Shown: positions 33,596-42,981 of the stretch, piece by piece
Layout: each line of letters starts with the position of its first letter
Position numbering within the stretch: the first letter of the stretch is position 1
DNA from: Lentisphaerae bacterium GWF2_45_14
GTDB lineage: Bacteria > Verrucomicrobiota > Lentisphaeria > Victivallales > GWF2-45-14
DNA length: 52,938 bases
NCBI GenBank assembly: GCA_001804785.1
Contig: MHBG01000072.1
Span: forward strand, 1 to 52,938
Reading direction: 5' to 3'
Position numbers and translations under genes: made by a program
The notes under the pieces: generated by a model
Seen by the model: only the letters and a program-made list of their open reading frames with translations
Told to the model about the DNA's origin: nothing
The model's database searches: none

Positions 33596-34746
33596 CTGCC
33601 AGCCATCCGGGCGGATATATCTGTATTGTTTTCGTTCGCCTTGTTTACTGACGGCAGATATCGGAAAATGCTGCCTTCCGCTACTTCCAGTGTGAGGCGT
33701 GAACCTGTCTTCCTCAGCTGCCTTTCGGCCCACAGGCGCAAATCAAGTATCTTCATCATGTCCCAGTGAAGCGTTTTTTCCATATTCGTTTTGCCTGTGT
33801 GCGAATTGTCTTCACAGATATGCGGTTCCATGTTTATGAAGTTCATGACAACATTGCTTTCCCCAGACGTCGATCTGATTGTCTTCTTGAATCTTTTCTG
33901 GGATATATGCGCGCAGAAGCAGACTTCCTTTCGGATATTTCCGTTGAAGACAACTTTTGCGGGGTCCGGCCACCTTGATTTACATGCGTCGAAAGCGGCG
34001 GCGGCGTTTTTGTCTGTTTCAAGCGGCGTCACTGTCTTTCCTGAGTTCCATGCGAAATACCATTTGAAACGCCAATTTCTTGCCGGAAATTCCGAGGCCT
34101 CTTCCAGGTGCAGGACATTCCTTTTGATGTGAATACCTTCGGGCGAATGTTCTATCGTGAATGATGAGGATCCGCCGAGTCTGGCGCCGGAAGACCAGCG
34201 CCAGATATCGTCACCAGTACCAGTCTCAATCTGTTCCCCTGTCTCTGATTCAAAGACCGCGGTGAGGAATGGCTTGTCACTTTCATATATGGTTTTCTTT
34301 GTCGTGTCAAGATCAACCCACAAAATGTCCTTTATCCGGCAGTCGCTTTCGGGAATAGAAATGATTCCGGCTTTTTTCCACGCTCCTGGCAGGAACAGGT
34401 TGTCCACACTGAAATCTGAACACGATATGCCCTTTGTCGTTTTGATGTCAGTCGTAACCATCGCGCAGTTTGAGAATATCTCGATGGACCGCGATATGGA
34501 TGGTTCAGGCCCGAATGGAATTATTGATTTGGTGTCCGCGCTCCATGATGATTCGTCCTGAGCCTCGTGCAGCTTTAAGTCTGATATGAAACCCGATGAT
34601 TCATCAAATTCTCCGAATGAAAGAGGCATCAGTCTCAGTCTCTCGGCTCCGTTTAAGTAGAAATTCATTGCCGGCGCTCTCTCGGAGCTGAAACGGAACT
34701 CCGCATCCTCCCCGCCGATGGTATTTTCTTCCAGATTGACGTGCAT
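33592..34746 (-). CDS. Uncharacterised 384-residue protein, probably beta-rich
   Basis: Not recognised. The sequence is rich in alternating hydrophobic and polar segments (SISRSIEIFSNCAMVTTDIK, KPFLTAVFES, SSSFTIEHSPEGIHIKRNVL), suggesting beta-sandwich domains. No signal peptide, membrane helix or catalytic motif is visible. It starts in a TAATG overlap with the nitroreductase stop and follows dapB and the nitroreductase, so it is the last gene of a three-gene transcript. The stop codon overlaps that of the convergent secreted-protein gene (CTAA shared). Confidence 0.6.
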   Translation of the reverse strand: MHVNLEENTIGGEDAEFRFSSERAPAMNFYLNGAERLRLMPLSFGEFDESSGFISDLKLHEAQDESSWSADTKSIIPFGPEPSISRSIEIFSNCAMVTTDIKTTKGISCSDFSVDNLFLPGAWKKAGIISIPESDCRIKDILWVDLDTTKKTIYESDKPFLTAVFESETGEQIETGTGDDIWRWSSGARLGGSSSFTIEHSPEGIHIKRNVLHLEEASEFPARNWRFKWYFAWNSGKTVTPLETDKNAAAAFDACKSRWPDPAKVVFNGNIRKEVCFCAHISQKRFKKTIRSTSGESNVVMNFINMEPHICEDNSHTGKTNMEKTLHWDMMKILDLRLWAERQLRKTGSRLTLEVAEGSIFRYLPSVNKANENNTDISARMAGS

Positions 34747-35252
34747 TAGTTTATGACCTCGAATATTTCAGTAATAGGTTTTCTGTTGATTGGCGCAGGT
34801 GCCGATGCCGCATAGCCCAGAGGGGATATCGCAAGTACCGTCCACGGTTGCCTTATTTCAAGCGAGCGGTCCATTTCTTCCACGTTGTAAGCGCATATCC
34901 AGCAGGTTCCCAGGTTTTCTGCCGCTGCCGCGAGTACAACATGCTCCATCGCTATTCCAATATCCATATCTGCTATTGGGCGGCCGTCGAGCCTTTTCCA
35001 GCATTTATCCATATCCGCCAGCGCGACTATTATAGCGGGGGCTTCTTTAAGCCACGGACGCGTATAGCATGAGTATATTTTGTTCCTGAGTTCCTGGTTG
35101 AAAACGATCTGGAACTTCCACGGCTGAATATTGCAGGCGGAGGGAGCGTCTTGTAGCGACTGTGCGATTCGCGCAAGAGATTTTTCGCATATCGGGTCGT
35201 TTTTGAAGGCTCTTACGCTTCTTCTTTTTTTCACAACATCGTAAAATTCCAT
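34746..35252 (-). CDS. Nitroreductase-family flavoprotein
   Basis: 168 residues, the short FMN-dependent form. MEFYDVVKKRRSVRAF is the phosphate-binding N-terminus, APSACNIQPWKFQIV the second FMN segment, and ENLGTCWI with the C-terminal glycine-rich loop complete the fold. Members reduce nitro groups, quinones or enones with NAD(P)H, or dehalogenate; the physiological substrate is not evident. AGGAAG lies nine bases before the ATG. It sits 20 bases after dapB and overlaps the following gene by one base. Confidence 0.88.
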   Translation of the reverse strand: MEFYDVVKKRRSVRAFKNDPICEKSLARIAQSLQDAPSACNIQPWKFQIVFNQELRNKIYSCYTRPWLKEAPAIIVALADMDKCWKRLDGRPIADMDIGIAMEHVVLAAAAENLGTCWICAYNVEEMDRSLEIRQPWTVLAISPLGYAASAPAPINRKPITEIFEVIN

Positions 35253-35272
35253 TGTAAAAGCTTCCTGTATTG

Positions 35273-36079
35273 TTACTTGGAAAGGTTTAAAACATCCTGC
35301 ATGTCATAGAATCCCGGCTTTGCGTGATAGAGAAATCTTGCCGCCCTGACAGCACCTTTTGCGAAAGTATCGCGGCTTGATGCCTTGTGCGTAAGTTCCA
35401 CCCTTTCACCCTCAGTCGCGAATATTACCGTGTGGTCGCCGACAACGTCACCGCCTCTGAGCGCATGCATGCCTATTTCGTTTGGAGTTCTTGCGCCGGT
35501 TATTCCTTCTCTGCCGTGCCTTACGTCATCCTTGTATGAGAGATTTTTTTCGGCAGCGATTATTTCGGCGAGTCTTGCGGCTGTCCCGCTTGGCGCGTCT
35601 TTTTTCTGATTGTGGTGCATTTCAACTATTTCGATATCGTAGCCGTTTCCGAGTATCTTTGTAACTTCGCGCGCCAGATGAAAGAGAAGGTTAACCCCTA
35701 CGCTCATATTGGGGGCCTGGACTATTTTGCCACCATTTTCAGCGAGCTTTTTCAGCTCGAGCTTTTCTTCTTCGCTGAGAGCTGTGGTACCTATTACGAC
35801 GGAGCAGTTTTTTGACACCGCCAGCTTGGCGTTTTTGACTACCGGGCCTGTGCTGAAGTCTATTACCGCATCCGCATTTTCGAGCAGCGGTGCAAGCTCT
35901 GTCGTTATTTTAACCCCAGCCTCCTGAAGTCCGGCGACAGTTCCCGCATCCTTCCCGATATCGGGAGAAGCCGGGATTTCCACGGCTCCTGCGAGTTGCA
36001 TATCTTCTGAATTCAATACGTTGGCGACAAGCCTTTTACCCATTCTGCCTGCTGCCCCTGTAACGATTACTTTGATCAT
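35273..36079 (-). CDS. dapB: 4-hydroxy-tetrahydrodipicolinate reductase
   Basis: 268 residues, typical. DapB reduces the DapA product on the way to diaminopimelate and lysine, thus feeding peptidoglycan. The nucleotide-binding motif VTGAAGRMGKRLV is at the N-terminus, and the substrate-binding signature EMHHNQKKDAPSGTA is central, with the catalytic His pair and Lys. GGAG lies seven bases before the ATG, and a candidate promoter is at 36125-36154. The rest of the DAP pathway is not in the window. Confidence 0.96.
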   Translation of the reverse strand: MIKVIVTGAAGRMGKRLVANVLNSEDMQLAGAVEIPASPDIGKDAGTVAGLQEAGVKITTELAPLLENADAVIDFSTGPVVKNAKLAVSKNCSVVIGTTALSEEEKLELKKLAENGGKIVQAPNMSVGVNLLFHLAREVTKILGNGYDIEIVEMHHNQKKDAPSGTAARLAEIIAAEKNLSYKDDVRHGREGITGARTPNEIGMHALRGGDVVGDHTVIFATEGERVELTHKASSRDTFAKGAVRAARFLYHAKPGFYDMQDVLNLSK

Positions 36080-36124
36080 TTCATATCTCCGAAATAGGTT
36101 TTTGAACTACTTTACGGGAAGCTA

Positions 36125-36154
36125 AATATAACCTGCGATAGCGCTTCATGCCAA
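36125..36154 (-). promoter_or_regulatory. Candidate dapB promoter
   Basis: Minus strand TTGGCA (36149-36154), 18-base spacer, TATATT (36125-36130), start near 36118, about 38 bases before the dapB ATG. Confidence 0.45.
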
Positions 36155-36202
36155 AGCTGTTTATGCAATTAGCTCTTTATTTCGGAGGATATGGATGCTT
36201 TT

Positions 36203-37837
36203 TTAGTTTTGGGGCGCGGGTTCAGCAGGATTGGTTTTCTCTGCGGGGGCAGTCTGGACTAAATTCTTCCATATATACTTATCCTTATCTTTTATGCAGA
36301 TCATGAGCGTGTCGTTCTCAAGATTTGTAATAACTGCCATCTGTCCACGCATTGATTTATTAGGTTCGGGAAGGAAGCTTGTATCGGTAACGACCAGTGG
36401 AGGCATTGTATAGATGCTGGAGCTTTTTTGAGCTTTTCCGTCTTCAGTAGCGATGGGCGTTTCGACATCAACGAAACGGTTGTTCATTATAAGCTCATCT
36501 TCTGCCCTATCCGGTCCAGCCGGGACGGCGAAGCCGATTTTCGCATTGAATATAACGTTATTAGTGAATGTGTTATGGCGATTTCTTCCCCGTACCGCGA
36601 AAGTCCATGCAGGCATATCGTATATCATGTTTCCAGTCCAGAGAGATCTGGCGCAGTCGCATTCAAATCCGAAGCTTTCATCTATCGCGAGGCTCCGGCC
36701 GTCTACAACGTTATTGCTGACAATGACATAAGGATGTCTTCCGCCTGTTTTGACTTCGATGACAGAGCGCCAACCCGAATTCGTACAGATATTGTTGGAT
36801 ATAATTGCCTGTCTGGCTTTGGCATAGAGTGCTGCGCCCGCAACTCTCAATCTTTTATCATTTTCAACTCGCCATATTCCTTTGAACTCAGAGTTGCCGT
36901 CAAGTTTGAGCCGTTGTCCAATCCTTGCGCCGGGTACGGGCTCACCGCGATTGAAGTCGCGGACTATGTTTCCCTGCATTGAGACATTATGCCCGTAAAC
37001 GAGTATCCCGAAAATGTAAGATGTGGTAAATTTTGCACCTTGTCCACCTCCGAGCACGCGGTTGTTGTTGACAATGGCGGACGGCAGATACTCAAGGCAC
37101 CCGTCATCTATCATATTGGCCTTTCCTCCACTGAGTTGTATCGCGCATACACCTACGTTTTCGAGAGTGTTCCCGCAGACCACGGCTCCGCCGGGCATCG
37201 GGCTGGTGAAATATATTCCGCGCATTGCACTGCCGATGAATCTGGAGTCTTCTACCCTCAAGCTTTTTACTTCCGGCAGCTTATGGCCCATGTGCATTTC
37301 GTCTGCGTCAAAGAGACAGTCCTTGACAACTACGTCTCCGAGTCCGCCCTTGTCGGGATTTTTCAATCCTTGAATGCAGACCAGTCCCTTCAGAGACATA
37401 TTTTTTATACAGAGATCGGGCGCGGCATCTTTTTCTACGTTGTCAACATCTATCACAGACGCTTTGGGGCTGCTGGATTCGTTTACAAGTTCACCCATTC
37501 CGCCGATGCCTTCGATGATGATCTTTCCGCCACGACGGATGCTTATAAGGGATTCTGCATCAGTTTTAAGCTTGGCGCCTCTTTCAAAAAGCAGAGTTAC
37601 TCCTTTATCAATCAGGAGGGTTTTACTGATATGGTAGTCTCCTTGAGGAAAGTATATTATATGGTTTTCGGGGGCGTCTTTCAAGGCTTTCGAAATGGCC
37701 TCGCTCCAGTCATTTCCGCTAACTGACTCTTTATAAGTTGCTATGTCAGTGCCAGGGGTTATAGCCGAAGCGACAGATGATACCGCTAAAAGGCAGAATG
37801 CCACTAGCGAGACGAGGGTACGGTTTGGGGTTCTCAT
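36203..37837 (-). CDS. Secreted right-handed beta-helix (pectate-lyase-fold) protein
   Basis: 544 residues. A signal peptide (about 1-24, ending VSSVASA) is followed by a segment typical of the pectate lyase superfamily start (DWSEAISKALKDAPENHIIY, then FPQGDYHISKTL). The middle shows repeated short turns such as VVCGNTLENVG, AIVNNNRVLGGG, QGNIVRDFN, AIISNNICTNSG, FTNNVIFN, i.e. a parallel beta-helix of many coils. Such proteins bind or cleave acidic polysaccharides; no lyase catalytic residues could be assigned by eye. It is the last gene of the lacI-led operon, 23 bases after the pseudopilin-like gene, with AAGGAA before its ATG. Confidence 0.82.
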   Translation of the reverse strand: MRTPNRTLVSLVAFCLLAVSSVASAITPGTDIATYKESVSGNDWSEAISKALKDAPENHIIYFPQGDYHISKTLLIDKGVTLLFERGAKLKTDAESLISIRRGGKIIIEGIGGMGELVNESSSPKASVIDVDNVEKDAAPDLCIKNMSLKGLVCIQGLKNPDKGGLGDVVVKDCLFDADEMHMGHKLPEVKSLRVEDSRFIGSAMRGIYFTSPMPGGAVVCGNTLENVGVCAIQLSGGKANMIDDGCLEYLPSAIVNNNRVLGGGQGAKFTTSYIFGILVYGHNVSMQGNIVRDFNRGEPVPGARIGQRLKLDGNSEFKGIWRVENDKRLRVAGAALYAKARQAIISNNICTNSGWRSVIEVKTGGRHPYVIVSNNVVDGRSLAIDESFGFECDCARSLWTGNMIYDMPAWTFAVRGRNRHNTFTNNVIFNAKIGFAVPAGPDRAEDELIMNNRFVDVETPIATEDGKAQKSSSIYTMPPLVVTDTSFLPEPNKSMRGQMAVITNLENDTLMICIKDKDKYIWKNLVQTAPAEKTNPAEPAPQN

Positions 37838-37860
37838 TTGAATATTCCTTTCTTCTTGTT

Positions 37861-38517
37861 TTAATATTTCCAGTTATATAACTTATCTTCATTCAGCCAG
37901 GTTGCGTCTTTGCTGCTGCAGTGCCCGTCGGCAAATAGGAGATTTCCCCGTTTCAAGTGACGGAGGTGTATAATCCTGTCGGAACCGGCATCAAGCATTA
38001 TTCCAGTCCCGCTTGTAATCATGTAGGACTGTGTGAAGGTATCGGTGGTGGCGCGTATACTGTCGGCGGCTATGCCCCTGCCGGGAGGCAGCTTGCTCAA
38101 CAGCAGATGATAGCGGGGTGCGTTTTCATAGTTGCTCAGTACCCCATACGTGGCGCTGCCGAACCAAAGTCCGTAGGTTAACATTCCGCTGCTGGTCCAG
38201 GTCTTGGGTTCTTGTCCGGGGCATACATATATACTTGGCAGACCAATCTTCTGAGGCGGAGTATAACCATTTAGGGCTAATGATGCCGACCAGCATACGG
38301 TATTTCCATCGATTGTGTCAATGCTTGATGGCAGTAATTCCCTGTTGTCTCCGGCGTACTGAAAAAGAGCGACTCCGCATTGTTTCAGATTTCCAATACA
38401 TTTTATCTGAATTGCCTTTAGCTTTGCATTTCTGAGCGCGGGCAGCAACATCGCCGCGAGAAGTGCGATTACGGAAATAACAAGAAGCAATTCAATGAGT
38501 GTGAACTTTCTTTTCAT
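37861..38517 (-). CDS. Prepilin-type N-terminal domain protein with H-X9-DG motif
   Basis: 218 residues. [18 protein letters not shown] is a type IV prepilin/pseudopilin leader and helix (cleavage before Phe5, Glu at position +5). The C-terminal region has [12 protein letters not shown], an exact His-x9-Asp-Gly, the hallmark of the H-X9-DG pseudopilin-like family expanded in Planctomycetes and Lentisphaerae. The globular part ([31 protein letters not shown]) fits that family. Its role is unknown; paralogues are often placed, as here, beside carbohydrate-degradation genes. The start overlaps the FAD oxidoreductase stop (ATGA). Confidence 0.92.
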   Translation of the reverse strand: MKRKFTLIELLLVISVIALLAAMLLPALRNAKLKAIQIKCIGNLKQCGVALFQYAGDNRELLPSSIDTIDGNTVCWSASLALNGYTPPQKIGLPSIYVCPGQEPKTWTSSGMLTYGLWFGSATYGVLSNYENAPRYHLLLSKLPPGRGIAADSIRATTDTFTQSYMITSGTGIMLDAGSDRIIHLRHLKRGNLLFADGHCSSKDATWLNEDKLYNWKY

Positions 38518-39785
38518 CGCCGTCCCCCTTCGGATATTTTAAGTTCTTTTGAGATTTCTTCCCACTGGAGATTTTGCGGCAGAGAATCGTTTTTTACCGA
38601 AAGGGCAGCCGCGATACCGACCGCTTCGCCCATTGCTGCGGCGTTTCCCGTAACCCTGTAACTTGCGTGCGCATGGAAGTCTCCGCTTATGCAGCGTCCG
38701 GCCATCATGAGAGCGTCAACATCCCTGGCGATGAGGGCACGTAATGGAATCCCATAAGGCTTTACCGCGTATCCCTGATTGTCATATCCCCCGCCTCTGT
38801 TCTGATTGGTGGAATGTACGTCAATTCCGAAGGTTACCGTACACACGGAATCATGAGGCTTTTTGCCCTGAAGAAGATCGTCCAGAGTTACGGTATAGTG
38901 GCCGTGGATTCTTCGGGCTTCTCTTACCCCGATGTGTGAAGAAGTTGCGGCGAGCCGCAGGTTTTTCCAGTCTCCGCCGGATGCTCTCAGCGCTTTTACC
39001 TGACGGTATATTTCGGCGCGTCCGGAGATTGTGGCATTTGTTACCGCATCTGCATCGAATGCCGAAATGCCGTATTCGTGGTTGGACATCATTAGAAATG
39101 TATCATTGTAAATCTCAAAGAGGGTAGGCTGGGTATAGGACGGGGAAATTCCGTTATCTTCCAGTTTTTTTAGAAGATTGGCCTTACGGTTTTCTCCCGT
39201 CAGGAAGTCTTGTATTTTATCCGAATCGAGTCCGTAAACAAGTGCGGACATGCTCATCGGCTGAACTTCTCCGTTTTCCTTCCGTCCTACATCGAATCCG
39301 CATCCGGCAAGTGCCGCAAGGTCTCCATCTCCGGTACAGTCGATAAATATTTTTGCCTGCCATGCCTCTCTTCCCGATTTTGACTCGGTTATTACATGGG
39401 AGACCCGGTTTTCGCTATTTTTAAGGGCTGCTGTTATTTTACTGTGAAACCTTATTTTTACTCCAGATTCCAGGCACATTGATTCAAGAAGGAATTTTAC
39501 CGCTTCAATGTCGAATGTGTATTTTGGGCCTTTTGCTCCCATTTCATCAAGTCTGTTCAGTATCTCCCTCAGGATACCCTGCTTCCCCGCATAATCTATT
39601 ACATAGGACATAAGACCAGATGTCCATATCCCTCCGAGGCAGCCACTCGATTCGATAAGCCTTGTACTATATCCCATTCGCGCGGCGGCGATTGCGGCAC
39701 AGATGCCGGCGGGGCCTCCTCCGCAGACTACTATATCGGCGATTTCAGCGATTTTTGTTTTATGGCAAGGCTCTTCAATAAACAT
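38514..39785 (-). CDS. FAD-dependent oxidoreductase (FAD_oxidored family)
   Basis: 423 residues from the ATG at 39785, which has AGGGAAG upstream immediately after the lacI stop; a GTG at 39839 would overlap lacI by 41 bases and was rejected. The FAD-binding dinucleotide fold is [20 protein letters not shown], with [15 protein letters not shown] and [15 protein letters not shown] completing it. Homologues in Planctomycetes and Lentisphaerae lie in sugar-catabolism or sulfatase loci; the substrate is unknown, and oxidation of a sugar or glycoside is an inference. No signal peptide is visible in the chosen product. Confidence 0.85.
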   Translation of the reverse strand: MFIEEPCHKTKIAEIADIVVCGGGPAGICAAIAAARMGYSTRLIESSGCLGGIWTSGLMSYVIDYAGKQGILREILNRLDEMGAKGPKYTFDIEAVKFLLESMCLESGVKIRFHSKITAALKNSENRVSHVITESKSGREAWQAKIFIDCTGDGDLAALAGCGFDVGRKENGEVQPMSMSALVYGLDSDKIQDFLTGENRKANLLKKLEDNGISPSYTQPTLFEIYNDTFLMMSNHEYGISAFDADAVTNATISGRAEIYRQVKALRASGGDWKNLRLAATSSHIGVREARRIHGHYTVTLDDLLQGKKPHDSVCTVTFGIDVHSTNQNRGGGYDNQGYAVKPYGIPLRALIARDVDALMMAGRCISGDFHAHASYRVTGNAAAMGEAVGIAAALSVKNDSLPQNLQWEEISKELKISEGGRR

Positions 39786-39798
39786 GTTGTCTGCTTCC

Positions 39799-40824
39799 CT
39801 ATTTATTTTTTTTAACGGTTTTTCCTTCGACGAATTCACAGTTTACAAGTATCTGCCTAGCCGGTCTTCCCGGAAGTTTTATACGTTCCGCCAGGTGTGT
39901 CGCCGCACTTATTCCTATTTCTTCGAAAGGTATATTGTATGTGCATAGCGGCGGATCTGTCTGCTCAACTCCTCCGAACCCCGTAACCGAGACGTCGTCT
40001 GGTACTTTTATTCCTTTTCCATTCAGGAATTCTATGAAACACGAAGCCGTTCCGTCCGTTCCGCAAATCCACGCGGTGATTTTTTTTTGTTTCATCATTT
40101 TCAATGCCCGGGTAAACTTGGCCTCGTGTCCACTGTAATCTCTGTCGTAGATACATAAATCAAGTGCATTGTCCCCTCCGCCGAGAGCCATAAGAAACAG
40201 CATTCTGCGTATGTCCGTTCTGGGGTGAGGTCTCTCCGCGTCGATATATCCGATTTTTGAATGTCCGTTTTTTTGAAGATATCCAAGCAGGGAGGGGATA
40301 GCGCTTATATCCTGCGGGCCTACGTTGTCTACTGATTTTATATTATAAGCATAATTTAATGAGACGCAGGGCAGTATTTTCGATATTTCTGAAACGAATG
40401 CCTCGCTGAAGTGCTGCATCAGCACTGCCCCTGAGAATTCCGCAATCCTCGAAAAAGATTCCGGACTTGTGCCGTGTTTTTTAAATCCTTCAAGTTCTTC
40501 GCTTCTTATAAAATTGATTGACAACTGCCCGCCGAATGCGTTTATTCCGTCGGCCAGCCCTTTAAGCATTCTGTGTGTGACAGCTCCCGCATTTTCCACC
40601 TTGTCAACATCAGCCGCCACCAGCGCCGTTATATTGAGTCTTTGTCCGTCCTCGGATTTTCTGCCTTTCCGTGAATAAGAAGGGCCATATCCTATTTTTC
40701 TGGCTTCTTCGGCGACCATCTTTCTGGTATCTGGACTTATTGCCGGATGATTTCTCAGCGCGCGCGAAACCGTGGACTTGGAAATGTTCAGCTTCTTTGC
40801 AATTGTGTCAAGTTTTACTTTCAT
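39799..40824 (-). CDS. LacI-family transcriptional regulator
   Basis: 341 residues from the ATG at 40824; the upstream in-frame start (40863) lies inside the promoter and was rejected. N-terminal helix-turn-helix and hinge: VKLDTIAKKLNISKSTVSRA then LRNHPAISPDTRKMVAEEAR. The rest is a periplasmic-binding-protein-like sugar sensor. It is the first gene of a tight run with the FAD oxidoreductase, pseudopilin-like and beta-helix genes (gaps 13, -4 and 23), so it should repress its own operon in answer to a sugar. A TATAAT promoter ends seven bases before the ATG and no Shine-Dalgarno sequence is seen, so the mRNA is probably leaderless. Confidence 0.92.
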   Translation of the reverse strand: MKVKLDTIAKKLNISKSTVSRALRNHPAISPDTRKMVAEEARKIGYGPSYSRKGRKSEDGQRLNITALVAADVDKVENAGAVTHRMLKGLADGINAFGGQLSINFIRSEELEGFKKHGTSPESFSRIAEFSGAVLMQHFSEAFVSEISKILPCVSLNYAYNIKSVDNVGPQDISAIPSLLGYLQKNGHSKIGYIDAERPHPRTDIRRMLFLMALGGGDNALDLCIYDRDYSGHEAKFTRALKMMKQKKITAWICGTDGTASCFIEFLNGKGIKVPDDVSVTGFGGVEQTDPPLCTYNIPFEEIGISAATHLAERIKLPGRPARQILVNCEFVEGKTVKKNK

Positions 40825-40831
40825 AACTCTG

Positions 40832-40860
40832 ATTATAGCGGTTCTTTTTCGAAAATGCAA
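40832..40860 (-). promoter_or_regulatory. lacI operon promoter
   Basis: Minus strand TTGCAT (40855-40860), 17-base spacer, perfect TATAAT (40832-40837). The expected start coincides with the A of the lacI ATG at 40824 or lies one base from it. Confidence 0.65.
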
Positions 40861-40894
40861 CACGTTAATGCAATATTATGCAAAATTAGTGCAA
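40855..40894. repeat. Four phased TGCAA repeats, candidate LacI operator
   Basis: ATGCAA occurs at 40855-40860, 40868-40873 and 40878-40883 and GTGCAA at 40889-40894, spaced 13, 10 and 11 bases, i.e. about one helical turn. The first copy is the -35 element of the lacI promoter, so a protein bound here would block transcription. Confidence 0.45.
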
Positions 40895-40908
40895 ATAGAA
40901 TAGGGCGT

Positions 40909-40940
40909 AAAAAAAACGTCCTGCCGGATAAAGCAGGACG
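40909..40940 (-). terminator. Rho-independent terminator of the dehydrogenase operon
   Basis: CGTCCTGC and GCAGGACG form a perfect 8-base stem (40917-40940). On the minus strand it is followed by a run of eight T (40909-40916). It lies 24 bases after the stop of the second dehydrogenase and before lacI. Confidence 0.9.
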
Positions 40941-40963
40941 AATGAAAAGCGGCATTGGGAAGT

Positions 40964-41956
40964 CTAAGGATTTTCGAATATTATCGCAGTTTTGACGCTT
41001 TTCCTGTCGAGTATTGTTTGCCACGCTGCCTCCGCGTCGTCTATCCCGAATTCAAATGATATATACGGAGCGCAGTTTATTGTTTCGTCAAGAAGCATTG
41101 AAACCACTTCGTCATGGACGGAATGTTCGAGCGGATCTATTCTGATTGAGTCAAAACGTTTTTTATCGGGATATATTGCGTAAGAATATATCTGTGCGCC
41201 GGGTGCAAGATTTTGTGATGCTATCTTTTCTACAAAATCAACACTTCCGCTGCTGTCGATGAGAATATCATAAGTCCCTGCAAGGTTTTCGATGCTGATA
41301 GCGTGATCCGCCGAACTTAGCTTGAGTGCGGTTGCCAGTTGTTTTTCACGCCTTGCCGTCAGCGTGACGTTGAGCGCACCTTTTTTCTTCAGGAATTCTG
41401 CAAAAAGAGAGCCTGCCGTTCCTGCTCCCGCGACAAGGTAGCGTGCGTCCTTTTTGAAAAGGACTTTCTTTAGTGATGAATAGATTTCCTTCTGGCAGCT
41501 TATCACCATTGCCTTGCGCCATTCGAGACCATGAGGAAGCTTTTGCATATAGAGGAAATAGCCAGGGACCGATTCCAGATTCTTGTAAAGCCCGTCTTCA
41601 AGCATTGCCTTCCAATCCCTTACTTTTCCATATTCAGCGAATCCGCCCCAGGCAGAGGCTGTCCCATTCTTATCGAATTCTTCGGGATAAAGAGAGTATG
41701 CCCTTGATACAGTCTCGCCGGGCGAGAAGTTGCGGACCTTGCTGCCCGTCTCAATGACTATACCGATACTTTCGTGCCCGAGAACGGCCGGATAGGAAAG
41801 CCCGAAGTCAAATGATTTTTCGACGATATGTCTGTCGGTCGTCGAGCAGAAAAGACATGACTTCATTTTCACAAGGGAATCATATTCTGATATTTCAGGC
41901 ATCCGGATCTGCTCCACGGATATTCCGCCTGAACCGTCTGCGATGATTGCTTTCAT
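40964..41956 (-). CDS. Zinc-type medium-chain dehydrogenase/reductase
   Basis: 330 residues from the ATG at 41956, which has a perfect GGAGG eight bases upstream; an ATG five codons earlier was rejected. It is an MDR-superfamily alcohol/polyol dehydrogenase. Cys37 in LFCSTTD and His61-Glu62 in LGHE correspond to the catalytic zinc ligands, so a zinc enzyme is plausible. The Rossmann motif is VAGAGTAGSLFAEFL. The structural-zinc cysteine lobe is absent. It lies five bases after a second MDR gene; the two may oxidise and re-reduce positions of a sugar or polyol, but the substrate is unknown. Confidence 0.85.
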   Translation of the reverse strand: MKAIIADGSGGISVEQIRMPEISEYDSLVKMKSCLFCSTTDRHIVEKSFDFGLSYPAVLGHESIGIVIETGSKVRNFSPGETVSRAYSLYPEEFDKNGTASAWGGFAEYGKVRDWKAMLEDGLYKNLESVPGYFLYMQKLPHGLEWRKAMVISCQKEIYSSLKKVLFKKDARYLVAGAGTAGSLFAEFLKKKGALNVTLTARREKQLATALKLSSADHAISIENLAGTYDILIDSSGSVDFVEKIASQNLAPGAQIYSYAIYPDKKRFDSIRIDPLEHSVHDEVVSMLLDETINCAPYISFEFGIDDAEAAWQTILDRKSVKTAIIFENP

Positions 41957-41961
41957 TTTAA

Positions 41962-42948
41962 TTACCTCCATTTTATGGTCATGCCGTATATCGATCTGTC
42001 ACCATTCAGGATTTTTTCATACGCGGCCGGTGCTTCGCAGTAAGGTACGGTGTGGGTTATAACTGAGTCCATTGTGTCTTTTCGATCGGCAAAATATTCG
42101 AGGACGGCCTTCAGGGTTTCGGAATTTCCGGAGCCTGTAGGGAAATACGCAGTGACTGCATTATTATGGAAATGGGAATAGTCAAGTTCGATATTTCCGT
42201 CATACCATGAGAGGAAGATCATCCTTGCGCCGGGAGAAAGCCAGCGACTGCAATTCCCAATGAGCCTTTTCGACGCAGTCGCTTCGACACAGACGCTTAT
42301 TTTTCTGCCGGCGAAGGCATTGCTTATTTTTTCCTGAAGTTCAGGATCGTCCGGACTGAAGATATTTTCCGTTATATTTCTCTTGGCTATTGCTCCCCTG
42401 TCCGGTGCTGGTTCTATCACGGCAATTGCGGCACCGCGCAGACGGCAGAAGTCGGCAAAGAAATAACCGATCAGTCCGAGTCCGCTTATCAGTACGGTAT
42501 CCTGTTCCGTTATGTTGGCCATACTGATTGCATTGAGTCCCACGGCGGGCAGAATAAACATCGAAGCGTGTGAGAGTTCGGCTTTGTCAGGGACTTTGAA
42601 AACATTTTCGACATTTAGTACCTGGGCTGAAGAATGACCGCCCCATACGCTGACAATTTGCGAGGAGTCACTGAATCTTGCTCCGATGCCGCAAACCCTG
42701 TCGCCTTCTTTGAATTTTCCTGCACTCTTTCCGGTTGCGAGTACCTGTCCCGACGCCATATATCCGGGGACGAGCGGAAATGTTCCGTTATGTGTCCTTT
42801 TGCCATTTATTATCGACGATTCCGTTCCGATGCTGACTCCGGAATACTCCGTTTGCATAAGTATTTCGTTGTCGTTGAGTTCCGGCAGTTCGACCTGGGA
42901 AATTTCCGGACAGTTTGCCTTCCTGAATAAAAGTGCGTCTGCTTTCAT
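41962..42948 (-). CDS. Medium-chain dehydrogenase/reductase lacking the catalytic-zinc cysteine
   Basis: 328 residues. MDR fold with a GroES-like N-terminus and Rossmann motif LISGLGLIGYFFADF. In place of the usual G-x-C-G-T-D the sequence is GVSIGTES (Ser39 where Cys is expected), as in the zinc-free or BchC-like branch of the family, so a classical alcohol dehydrogenase mechanism is unlikely. AGGAG precedes the ATG. It is the first gene of a two-gene operon divergent from the AraC regulator, which probably controls it. Confidence 0.83.
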   Translation of the reverse strand: MKADALLFRKANCPEISQVELPELNDNEILMQTEYSGVSIGTESSIINGKRTHNGTFPLVPGYMASGQVLATGKSAGKFKEGDRVCGIGARFSDSSQIVSVWGGHSSAQVLNVENVFKVPDKAELSHASMFILPAVGLNAISMANITEQDTVLISGLGLIGYFFADFCRLRGAAIAVIEPAPDRGAIAKRNITENIFSPDDPELQEKISNAFAGRKISVCVEATASKRLIGNCSRWLSPGARMIFLSWYDGNIELDYSHFHNNAVTAYFPTGSGNSETLKAVLEYFADRKDTMDSVITHTVPYCEAPAAYEKILNGDRSIYGMTIKWR

Positions 42949-42981
42949 TTTATCTTCTCCTGTTTTTTATCTCCTCATTTG

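Noticed and set aside
40855-40894. CRISPR-like short repeats
   Set aside because: Repeats are six bases at 10-13-base spacing, far too short for a CRISPR array; operator function fits better.
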